Source: Akkermansia sp. N21116 (GTDB lineage Bacteria > Verrucomicrobiota > Verrucomicrobiia > Verrucomicrobiales > Akkermansiaceae). From it: DNA of 64,000 nucleotides. The position numbers were made by a program, and so were the translations under genes. The notes under the pieces are model-generated. The model was not told the origin of the DNA and searched no databases. It worked only from the letters and a program-made list of their open reading frames with translations. Shown piece by piece: positions 45,199 through 52,427 of this stretch (position 1 is its first letter; each line of letters starts with the position of its first letter). Where the stretch lies: contig NZ_CP139035.1 in assembly GCF_029854705.2 (NCBI RefSeq), positions 930,001-994,000 on the forward strand. The letters run 5' to 3'.

Positions 45199-46161
45199 AT
45201 GGCTGGCGAATTATATTGCCCACATTGTTACAAACAAATCAACGACAAGGAGTTGTTGTTTTTCAAACCTTCTTGCGGAGATAAATTGCCTCCTCCCTCC
45301 CCTTCCGTTCTGCAAAAGCTGGGAATCGGCGGTACGCCTTCAAGCGTTTCATGCACCAGAAATAACAAAAGTACCTGCAAGATTTGCGATCGTATCCTGT
45401 CATTCCGTGCGTGCCCGATTTGTAAAGGGGGCATATCGGCTAACAGAGAAGGCAAACCGCTCATCATAGCCATTGCCGGTACGGCCGGTTCAGGAAAAAG
45501 CAGTTATATCCGCGCTGTGATCAATCAACTTCGCAAGCTTAGTGAGATATGCGGCTGGACGATTATGGAACAAGATGCTGGCTCAAGCAAAAATTCCATG
45601 TATCTGATTCGTAAAAGAAAGTCAGATAAGGGACGCCTGATCGTATTTGCCGAAGTCACCGAAGAAAAGCTTTCTCCCGCCCTCATGACAGCGCTTTCGG
45701 GTATTGTTTGTCTTGTGGATCCTTTGCAGGTTGAAGCGCTGCGGAATGAACTGGAAACAACCAACATCGTTTTGCCGCCTCTGAACGGAACGGAACCCCA
45801 TCGTATCCTCTTGAAGCTGGGGCGTGCATGTCCTGCAGTACCGCTGGCTGTTGCCGTTTCCAAACTTGATACATTGGCATGCCCGGACATCAATTACACA
45901 GGACGTTGGAGACTGAAAACAACCGAACGTCTGGTATGCCGCGATAGTTCGTACCGGGGCACGCTTGATCAGGAAGAAATGGAAACGGTGAGTTGTGAAA
46001 TGGAAAGTTGGGTGGCAGCGGCTGATGTGAACATTATGGAAGCCTGCAAAGCATTCACCCGAAAGCTTTTCTTCGGCATCAGCACAAAGGAGCCGGCTTT
46101 GCGCGTAGAAGATCCTCTTCTGTGGCTTCTTTCACAGAAGAGAGTGACGGAAAGCAAATAA
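45199..46161 (+). CDS. Zinc-ribbon GTPase-like protein (320 aa)
   Basis: An N-terminal pair of zinc-ribbon-type knuckles (CPHC, then CKIC with CPIC; residues about 7-80) precedes a P-loop NTPase domain. Walker A is GTAGSGKSS at about residues 93-101. The strand LIVFAEV stands in the Walker B position, and AVAVSKLDTLA provides the S/N-K-x-D base-recognition motif of GTPases. Length and zinc-ribbon fusion resemble the double-GTPase (DO-GTPase) group described in bacterial conflict systems; I cannot confirm this without a profile search. It lies 7 bp before the VirD4-like gene and has a degenerate membrane-bound relative at 36881-38050. A regulatory switch controlling the cluster is a reasonable guess. 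Confidence 0.72.
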   Translation: MAGELYCPHCYKQINDKELLFFKPSCGDKLPPPSPSVLQKLGIGGTPSSVSCTRNNKSTCKICDRILSFRACPICKGGISANREGKPLIIAIAGTAGSGKSSYIRAVINQLRKLSEICGWTIMEQDAGSSKNSMYLIRKRKSDKGRLIVFAEVTEEKLSPALMTALSGIVCLVDPLQVEALRNELETTNIVLPPLNGTEPHRILLKLGRACPAVPLAVAVSKLDTLACPDINYTGRWRLKTTERLVCRDSSYRGTLDQEEMETVSCEMESWVAAADVNIMEACKAFTRKLFFGISTKEPALRVEDPLLWLLSQKRVTESK

Positions 46162-46168
46162 TACATGT

Positions 46169-47824
46169 ATGGCCAATAAAAATACAGACTGTTACGGGAG
46201 TGCCCGATGGGCGAGCGCCCACGATTTGGCAGAGGAAGGCCTGTTTACTTTCCCCAATTTCCAACACTCGCCGGATTGTTTTATTAACAGCCGAATTCGA
46301 CGGGACTTTGTGGAACGGGAACCGGCCAATCGTTGTATGGTGCTGGGACGTTTGGTCAATCCTGAAAAACTGGTATCCGGCATACGTCAGGGCTATGAGG
46401 CTTCCATGGGTTCACTGATGTCTGGTTTGTTCAGCCTGATCAGCAATGGACATGAAAATCAGCTTTTGGGTTGGTCAGGTGATGGTCATATCATTACAGT
46501 GGCCCCTACGCGTTCCGGAAAGGGCGTAGGTCTGGTAGTTCCGAATCTGTTGCACTATCCTGGTTCTGTCCTAGTCATTGACCCGAAAGGGGAAAATTAC
46601 GCCATTACGGCTGACTTCCGCCGCAAAATGTTCCGTCAGGAAATCACTTGTCTGGATCCTTTCCATGTGATGACGGAAGAAACGGACAGCATTAACCCGC
46701 TTGACAGTCTTGTCGACTATCGGAAACCAACGTCTACCTATCTCACCCAAAATCCGGAATTGGGCGATATCGCCGCCAATATTGCCGATGCCATGATTGT
46801 GCGCGATGCCGGCGCCAAGGATCCGCACTGGGATGACAAGGCTCGCACCCTGCTCAGAGGACTTATTCTTGCTGTTATCTGCGGTAAAGGTCCGCACCGC
46901 TTGCGTCATCTGTCCGAAGTACGGGAGTTACTGGCTCAACCTTTCCACGTCATTGGGAATTTCATTCTGGATTCCATGTGTCAGGACAAGGTTGCTGTAG
47001 GAGGGTTGCTGAGTCGTGCGGGTAATGAAATTCTCTCTACCGGTAATGAAGAATTAAAGAGCATCATATCCAATGCCCTCAAGCACACGGAATTCCTGGA
47101 CTCGGGGCTGGCCTGCAAATCTCTGGGGGATATGAATGATGGTGGTATTGGAACGTACGATCTGGCCGATCTCAAAAGCATAGGCGGAGTTTCTATTTAT
47201 ATGATTATTCCTCCGCAGCATCTGGTACGCTACTCGCGCCTTATCCGTCTGTGGGTCACGATGGCCATGTCCGCCATGACCAGGAGCAGCCGGAAACCGG
47301 CAGACGGATGTCCTGTGCTCTTCATGCTGGACGAAATGGCCCAGCTGGGTTCTTTGCCCATGATGAAACAAGCGGTGAGTCTGCTGGCCGGATACGGCAT
47401 GAGTATCTGGATGGTATGGCAGGATCTTTCCCAGCTTAAAGCACTGTATGAACACGACTGGCCTACCTTTCTGGCAAATGCCAAGATTCAGCAGTTTTTC
47501 GGTATTAACGATCACGAAACGGCCAAGTATATCTCCGAAATGCTGGGGGCGGCCACCATAACCAGCAAATCTGTTTCTCACAGTCAAAGCGGTAAGTTTA
47601 CGGAATTTGTCAAAAATAAGAGTGAAAGCGAATCATTTTCGGAAATTACACGAAACCTTCTCAATCCAGACGAAGTTCGTCGCCTGAATCGCGAAGCTGT
47701 GCTCACTTTCGTCCAGGGTATTCCTCCCATTCTGGCGGAACGCCTTACTTATTACAGCGATCACATGTTCTCTGGGAAAGCTTCCTCCAACCCCTATTTT
47801 AGCAACAATCTCACAAGAAAATAA
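46169..47824 (+). CDS. VirD4/TraG-like coupling ATPase without TM anchor (551 aa)
   Basis: This is a member of the type IV secretion coupling-protein/FtsK-like ATPase group. Walker A is APTRSGKGVGLVVPNLL (about residues 112-128). VLVIDPKGENYA follows, as in VirD4. Walker B is PVLFMLDEMAQLG (about 380-392). GMSIWMVWQDLSQL and FGINDHETAKYIS are standard C-terminal family motifs. The two N-terminal membrane helices of VirD4 are absent. No relaxase, VirB4, pilus or other transfer gene lies in the window, so a conjugation role is unlikely; it may be a motor for protein or DNA in the cluster's own system. It is followed 10 bp later by the coiled-coil gene. Confidence 0.88.
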   Translation: MANKNTDCYGSARWASAHDLAEEGLFTFPNFQHSPDCFINSRIRRDFVEREPANRCMVLGRLVNPEKLVSGIRQGYEASMGSLMSGLFSLISNGHENQLLGWSGDGHIITVAPTRSGKGVGLVVPNLLHYPGSVLVIDPKGENYAITADFRRKMFRQEITCLDPFHVMTEETDSINPLDSLVDYRKPTSTYLTQNPELGDIAANIADAMIVRDAGAKDPHWDDKARTLLRGLILAVICGKGPHRLRHLSEVRELLAQPFHVIGNFILDSMCQDKVAVGGLLSRAGNEILSTGNEELKSIISNALKHTEFLDSGLACKSLGDMNDGGIGTYDLADLKSIGGVSIYMIIPPQHLVRYSRLIRLWVTMAMSAMTRSSRKPADGCPVLFMLDEMAQLGSLPMMKQAVSLLAGYGMSIWMVWQDLSQLKALYEHDWPTFLANAKIQQFFGINDHETAKYISEMLGAATITSKSVSHSQSGKFTEFVKNKSESESFSEITRNLLNPDEVRRLNREAVLTFVQGIPPILAERLTYYSDHMFSGKASSNPYFSNNLTRK

Positions 47825-47834
47825 ACAGACAGCC

Positions 47835-48371
47835 ATGGAAATGAGAGAACAAGCAGAAGATCGTTTACGTGAATGCGAAGAAAAACGCAAAAATCTCGAA
47901 TCTGAACGCAATGCACATCAGGATAATTTTCCGGATGATGGACGTCCCTTCAACGAACGCCTCGAAGAACATCAGAAAAAGCTTGAAGAACTGAATAATG
48001 AGGTGGAAAAGGCCAAACAGGAGGAACATGAAGCCCAAATGGAACTGGATCGTGCCAAAGCCATGGAGCAAAAAGCCCGGCAAGAGAGCATGGAAAATCG
48101 AAAGGAAATGAACCAGGGCCGGGAAGACGACCACACGGAACAACAGAGATGGGAGGAGGAACAACGTAAAACTCAGGAGGCAAAGGAAGAGCAATATCGT
48201 CAGTGGCAGGAGGAATGCCGAGAAAAAGAGAGAGCCAGACAACATGAGGAAGCCGAGAAGGAACGCCAAAAGGAACGTGAACGGTTTCAACAAGATCGCT
48301 TTCGTGAAGAAAAGCAGGAACGTTTCGAAGAGAAGGAACGCAGCCGGGAACAAGAGGGACGAAGCAGATAA
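47835..48371 (+). CDS. Highly charged coiled-coil protein (178 aa)
   Basis: Almost the whole protein is Glu/Arg/Lys/Gln (runs such as EEQRKTQEAKEEQ and KERERFQQDRFREE), predicting one long helix or coiled coil with no membrane segment or catalytic motif. It is placed directly between the VirD4-like ATPase and the lipase, and its stop codon abuts the next reading frame. A scaffold or tether role is inferred from position. A long antisense frame over the same bases is a composition artefact of charged codons. Confidence 0.7.
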   Translation: MEMREQAEDRLRECEEKRKNLESERNAHQDNFPDDGRPFNERLEEHQKKLEELNNEVEKAKQEEHEAQMELDRAKAMEQKARQESMENRKEMNQGREDDHTEQQRWEEEQRKTQEAKEEQYRQWQEECREKERARQHEEAEKERQKERERFQQDRFREEKQERFEEKERSREQEGRSR

Positions 48372-48380
48372 TTGAACGCT

Positions 48381-49430
48381 ATGGGTATTTTTGCTGTATT
48401 TGCCCGATTAATCAAATTTTTCGGGTCAACCGCATTCACGCTCTTAAAACTTCCTTACCAGATCATATCAAAGATCTTCGGGCCGTTTGTCGCATTTTTT
48501 CTGTACATTCCTATGATGTTGGTCGTCTTTGGAGTTTTTATCAAACTCTTTGAACAGGAAGTAGTAGACAAATCGCCCTGGAACTCCATGACCCTCTTTC
48601 ATACTCTTCCTTACGAGGAGCGGCAGGAATTGATTGATATGACGGAAATGGCTTCCTTTGTCTATCTGGATGCGAACGCTTGGGGCAATGACTTAACTCG
48701 TCTGCAGGACAAGGGATATTTCCTTCTGGAAAAACCGAACCTGAACGATGGGGGATTGACCTATGCCTTGATGGCCAAGGCGAATCGTTCTCTGAATTCC
48801 CCCTATCCCGGCAACCTTGAAATAACGAATACGGTCTATATTCTCTTCAGGGGCAGCATGACTCTTGCCGATGCCCTGGACGATGGGCAAATGATTTTTT
48901 CTGATGAGCAGCTGGAACACATGGGGCGATTCACAGTAGCCTTACGAGTTACTCGCGAACTTCTGGGAAAATATCCCAAACACCATTTTGTTCTTGTCGG
49001 GCATTCCCTGGGAGGAGCCACTGTTCAATATGTGCTCAGACACATATCTTCCTCCAGACTCAAAGGCTATACAGTCAATCCCATTGGCCTTCCCGGTAAA
49101 ATCGGAATTATTCCTGAAAAACGCCTCGTGGATATCGTACATGAAGCTGATATCGCTCAAACCATTATGCTGGATTCTCGTCTTGTGGGGAGAGGCATCC
49201 TTGTTCGCGGCCATTTTACCAAACAATCTGACGGAACATGGACTCCGGATTTTTCATTGCTGAGTGCTGCTTCACAGCATTCTGTGAATAAGACATTGAA
49301 GAATATGATTGCCCAACATACAGGTACTTATACCCCACCATCCAACAACCAGATTACCCAACCAAAACCGGGAGGAATCAAGGCTCCTGTGAAAACAAAT
49401 TTCAGAGAAGCGTTCGGCGATACTCTTTAA
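48381..49430 (+). CDS. Membrane-anchored class-3 lipase (349 aa)
   Basis: This is a probable lipid hydrolase and the best candidate effector of the cluster. Residues about 2-56 contain two hydrophobic stretches (FARLIKFFGSTAFTLLKL; GPFVAFFLYIPMMLVVFGVF), so it is membrane-bound. The alpha/beta-hydrolase domain shows VYILFRGSM (oxyanion strand, typical of Lipase_3) and VLVGHSLGGATVQYVL with the nucleophile Ser of GHSLGG at about residue 209. Candidate acid and base residues follow (DIVHEADIAQT, VRGHFTKQ). The C-terminal 60 residues are Pro/Gln-rich. ATG 48381 is preferred; a TTG three codons upstream abuts the previous stop. Lipases or patatins are frequent membrane-attacking effectors in bacterial defence; this use here is inferred. 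Confidence 0.85.
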   Translation: MGIFAVFARLIKFFGSTAFTLLKLPYQIISKIFGPFVAFFLYIPMMLVVFGVFIKLFEQEVVDKSPWNSMTLFHTLPYEERQELIDMTEMASFVYLDANAWGNDLTRLQDKGYFLLEKPNLNDGGLTYALMAKANRSLNSPYPGNLEITNTVYILFRGSMTLADALDDGQMIFSDEQLEHMGRFTVALRVTRELLGKYPKHHFVLVGHSLGGATVQYVLRHISSSRLKGYTVNPIGLPGKIGIIPEKRLVDIVHEADIAQTIMLDSRLVGRGILVRGHFTKQSDGTWTPDFSLLSAASQHSVNKTLKNMIAQHTGTYTPPSNNQITQPKPGGIKAPVKTNFREAFGDTL

Positions 49431-49628
49431 TTCGTTTCCTCTGCAGCTTCACCTCGCAGATAGGTCAATTCGGAAATCTACCAAGTAAACTCTTGTACTG
49501 AAAGGCGTACAGAGTCGAATTCTTTCAGGTACACCAACAATAACCATCTTCAAGTAACTAGCTTGGAGAGGGTTTCTTGTTTTTGACGTGGAAGTGGTAA
49601 ATTTCATGAAACGGCCCCAATCTGTGTA

Positions 49629-49646
49629 CAAAGTGTGTACACTTTG
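49629..49646. promoter_or_regulatory. Dyad in the 354-bp gap between lipase and kinase genes
   Basis: CAAAGTGT and ACACTTTG (8 bp each, spacer GT) form a near-perfect palindrome, consistent with a protein-binding operator. The surrounding 49431-49784 gap has no supported gene; a 60-codon minus-strand frame there shows nothing recognisable. Confidence 0.45.
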
Positions 49647-49748
49647 AGAGTGTTTTTAGCCTTATTTGACAAGGTATTTCTGTCATACGGATCACACAAT
49701 GGACGGCCCATCTAGACGCTTTGTAAAACGGAAATCTTGCGAGTTATA

Positions 49749-49776
49749 TATAATTGATACAATATCAACATATTGT
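49749..49776 (+). promoter_or_regulatory. -10 element and operator-like dyad before the kinase gene
   Basis: TATAAT at 49749-49754 is followed by a dyad ACAATAT-CAAC-ATATTGT at 49759-49776, overlapping where transcription would start, 8 bp before ATG 49785. No good -35 stands at 17 bp. The dyad could be an operator that represses the kinase/vWA pair. Confidence 0.42.
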
Positions 49777-49784
49777 GTTAATTT

Positions 49785-51008
49785 ATGTCTATCTACACAC
49801 TCCATCATCAGGTAAGGCTGTTGGATGAAACACTCTGCGGCAATGGCAGGAAGTACTCGACTGGAGATATCCTGTTCTCAGACCGGGGAAGACGATTCGT
49901 TCTCGGAAAACTCATTGCGGAAGGCGGTGAAGGTTCCGTCTTTGCTGCCCATTCAGAATCGGAAGCATCACTCGTTGCCAAACTCTATCATCCGAACCAA
50001 CGGGCACGTTGGCGTGAGCAGAAGCTTCGGCTGATGTGCTCCCGGCCTATTCGTTCTTCGTGCGTGGCGTGGCCGCGCGAGATCCTGTACGATGAACTGC
50101 GGTGTTTTATCGGCGTGCTGATGCCCCGGGCGGACGGGGTTCCGCTCGGGGCTTTCGCGTTTCATGCGGAGCTGCTGAAGAAACAGTTCCCGTCATGGAC
50201 TCGTTACGATCTGACCAGGCTGTGCCTGAACTTGTCGGAATCCGTCCACACGCTGCACCGTTACGGTGTGATCCTTGGGGATCTTCATCCCGGCAATGTG
50301 CTGGTTTCTCCCGATGGCTCCGTCCATTGGATTGATGCCGACAGTTTTCAGGTCGAGGACTATCCCTGTTCCGTCGGCACGGAACGGTTCCGGGCTCCGA
50401 AACTCCGCGGCAACTTCGGAGACTTCCTCCGCACCCGCAGCCACGATGCCTACGCCCTGTCCGTCCTGCTCTTCATGACGCTGACGCTCGGCCTGTCTCC
50501 CTTCGCCCGTCAAGGGGGAGGAGGAGACATGCGGGAAGCCGCCAGGAAGGGAACGCTACCTTATGCGTTTGCTTCGTACAAGCCTCCGGCGGGATTCTAC
50601 CCACCTGATACGCCCGGGCGTTATGTCTGGTCGTATCTCCCCCGCAAGCTCCGCGACGCTCTCGGTCACAACCTCACCTGTGTCCAGCGTCGCGATTTGC
50701 GTCCACGCGTCATGCCGGGGTATCTGGCGCGTTGTTTGCAGCAATACCTCAGGGATATGGAGCCGGGAGGCGGAAGGGATCATCCCATGTACCGGGATCT
50801 TCTGTACGACCGTCCCTGTCCGCCCCACAGTCTGCTGGTACAGATGACATCCAACATCTGTGCGGACTGCGGGATTCTCTTCCGGGAAGCTCCTGACGAT
50901 GTAGCACGGCGTTTACAGCAATCTCATGCCCGTCCCCTGTGCAGGCTCTGCATACGGCGTCGTAGCGCATTGAATCAGGCAACCCGGAATCCAACCATCA
51001 ACGATTAA
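49785..51008 (+). CDS. TerY-P-type protein kinase with C-terminal zinc ribbon (407 aa)
   Basis: This is a serine/threonine-kinase-like protein related to the kinase of TerY-P triads. The glycine-rich loop is AEGGEGSVFAA (about residues 44-54), the ATP-binding Lys is in LVAKLYHP, the catalytic loop is ILGDLHPGNVL (D and N present; HRD replaced by LGD) and the metal-binding motif is IDADSFQ in place of DFG. A C-terminal Cys cluster (CADC...CRLC) suggests a zinc ribbon. Only 11 bp separate it from the vWA gene, so the two form an operon. In known triads a PP2C phosphatase accompanies the pair; none is seen here. G+C is clearly higher than in the upstream cluster, so it may have a separate origin. 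Confidence 0.85.
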   Translation: MSIYTLHHQVRLLDETLCGNGRKYSTGDILFSDRGRRFVLGKLIAEGGEGSVFAAHSESEASLVAKLYHPNQRARWREQKLRLMCSRPIRSSCVAWPREILYDELRCFIGVLMPRADGVPLGAFAFHAELLKKQFPSWTRYDLTRLCLNLSESVHTLHRYGVILGDLHPGNVLVSPDGSVHWIDADSFQVEDYPCSVGTERFRAPKLRGNFGDFLRTRSHDAYALSVLLFMTLTLGLSPFARQGGGGDMREAARKGTLPYAFASYKPPAGFYPPDTPGRYVWSYLPRKLRDALGHNLTCVQRRDLRPRVMPGYLARCLQQYLRDMEPGGGRDHPMYRDLLYDRPCPPHSLLVQMTSNICADCGILFREAPDDVARRLQQSHARPLCRLCIRRRSALNQATRNPTIND

Positions 51009-51019
51009 CTCGAATCATC

Positions 51020-51814
51020 ATGTCTATATCATCATCAACACACCTAACCAGACAGGAACAGCTCGCCGCCATGCGCGAGTTCGGCAACAACACCAACGCC
51101 CGGCTTCCCGTTCTCTTCCTGCTGGATGCCAGCAGCAGTATGAACGGTATTATCCGGGGCGACAACCAACACATCCTCCGTCAGGAGCACTCCGACGGGA
51201 TCAACTGGAATATCGTCACGGGAGACAATATCGTCACCCGGATGGACGAGCTCAACGTCGGGCTTCAGCGGTTCGTCAGCGACATTCTCGCCGATCCTCT
51301 GGCGAAGCTGGCCGCCGATGTAGCAGTGATGACTTTCGCCCGGACGGTAGCAACAGTAAAGGAGTTCGGTCCGATCCGGGAATCTGACACAGTCCTGAAG
51401 ATCTCCACGTCACAGGAGAATGAAACGCTCCTTGGTGAAGCCGTCGAATTGGCTCTAGCTGAACTCGACAGCCGCAAGCGTACCTACCGGGCACACGGGG
51501 TGGAATTCTACCAGCCCTGGCTCGTCGTGATGACGGACGGGGTTCCGACCAGCGCCCGGCACCGGGAACTGGAGGGACGATTGAAGGAACTAACGGCTGC
51601 CCGCAAGCTCAGCGTGTTCGTCTTCGGTATCGGCCGCGCTGATCTGTCGGAGCTTTGCAGCATCAGTCCTGGGCGTCCTCCCATGCAGGTCAATGAGCAG
51701 AAGTTCCCGGAACTGTTCGCATGGCTGAGCCGGAGTGTCCACACGGTCAGCATGTCCATGCCGGGCGACGGGGTATCGTTGACTCCTCCCCCGGAGGATG
51801 TGTGGCAGGTGTAG
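51020..51814 (+). CDS. TerY-like von Willebrand A domain protein (264 aa)
   Basis: A single vWA fold fills most of the protein. The MIDAS metal site is DASSSM (D-x-S-x-S, about residues 36-41), with a later conserved Thr in the FARTVA region and VMTDGVPT carrying the MIDAS Asp. Length and layout match TerY, which in tellurite/stress and antiviral-type modules partners a kinase and a phosphatase. Here only the kinase is adjacent. It probably acts in the cytoplasm as a metal-dependent protein-binding scaffold. A terminator follows. Confidence 0.88.
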   Translation: MSISSSTHLTRQEQLAAMREFGNNTNARLPVLFLLDASSSMNGIIRGDNQHILRQEHSDGINWNIVTGDNIVTRMDELNVGLQRFVSDILADPLAKLAADVAVMTFARTVATVKEFGPIRESDTVLKISTSQENETLLGEAVELALAELDSRKRTYRAHGVEFYQPWLVVMTDGVPTSARHRELEGRLKELTAARKLSVFVFGIGRADLSELCSISPGRPPMQVNEQKFPELFAWLSRSVHTVSMSMPGDGVSLTPPPEDVWQV

Positions 51815-51828
51815 GACAGGTAAAATCA

Positions 51829-51857
51829 GAAAGTCTTCCTCGTGGAGGCTTTCTTTT
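51829..51857 (+). terminator. Terminator of the kinase/vWA operon
   Basis: GAAAGTCTTCC pairs imperfectly with GGAGGCTTTC around a TCGT loop and is followed by TTTT. It begins 15 bp after the vWA stop codon. Confidence 0.7.
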
Positions 51858-51961
51858 AGCTGGAGTTGCGAAGATAATATAGAGAGCAAATCTGTTAAAA
51901 TAAAAAAGAAATCTCTGACGAACCACTATTTTTGAGTGTGGATATTATTTTTTCAAATGTT

Positions 51962-52427
51962 TCAAGAGTAGTGGACGATGATTTCATCGTACGTGCATTT
52001 GCGCCATCGTCCATCAGGATTTTCTTGGCTCGCCGTTTCGGATCGTTTGGCGATATCTTCAGGATTGTAACAGGACACGAAATCATCAAGATAGCTTTGT
52101 TTGAGGGTGAAGCGCATATTTGTCCTCAGGTCGTAGATCCATACTTCACTGGTTGTTGCACGCGACACCCGTAGTTGTTTCTTGGAGAAGATGATATTGT
52201 TCCTCCCACTTTGAGCAAAGTATGGATATACTGCATGAAGTTGAGCTGTTTGTTGGACCTGATTGCCCGGAAGTCTTGGCGATTGTATCGCGAACTCCTT
52301 ATTTCCCTTCTTATTTTCAACGCTGATTGATGACTTTTTCTCGAAGGGAGGGTTAGTCAGGATATCATTGAACCGTTTGCTCGGGACGGACAGCAGGAAT
52401 TCATGACGGGAGACTTGTTTTTTGTAC
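51962..52427 (-). pseudogene. Frameshifted, deleted type I restriction methylase (HsdM) remnant
   Basis: The minus strand keeps recognisable HsdM blocks in two frames. Frame 1 gives RFNDILTNPPFEKKSS (the NPPF catalytic motif of N6-adenine methylases). A second frame gives QDFRAIRSNKQLNFMQYIHTLLK, which continues the family sequence. Frame 1 then resumes with TTSEVWIYDLRTNMRFTLK and DDFVSCYNPEDI...RWRKCTYDEI, the typical C-terminal HsdM region, before a stop at 51962. Family sequence between these blocks is deleted, and the N-terminal half is missing. No hsdS or hsdR lies beside it. It marks past carriage of a type I restriction system. Confidence 0.72.

Noticed and set aside
46169-47824. Evidence for a conjugative type IV secretion system
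   Set aside because: Only a TM-less VirD4-like ATPase is present. No relaxase, VirB4, pilin or other channel genes are in the window.
47865-48353. 162-codon minus-strand frame rich in Phe and Leu
   Set aside because: It is the antisense of Glu/Lys/Arg codons of the coiled-coil gene. The hydrophobic look is an artefact, not a membrane protein.
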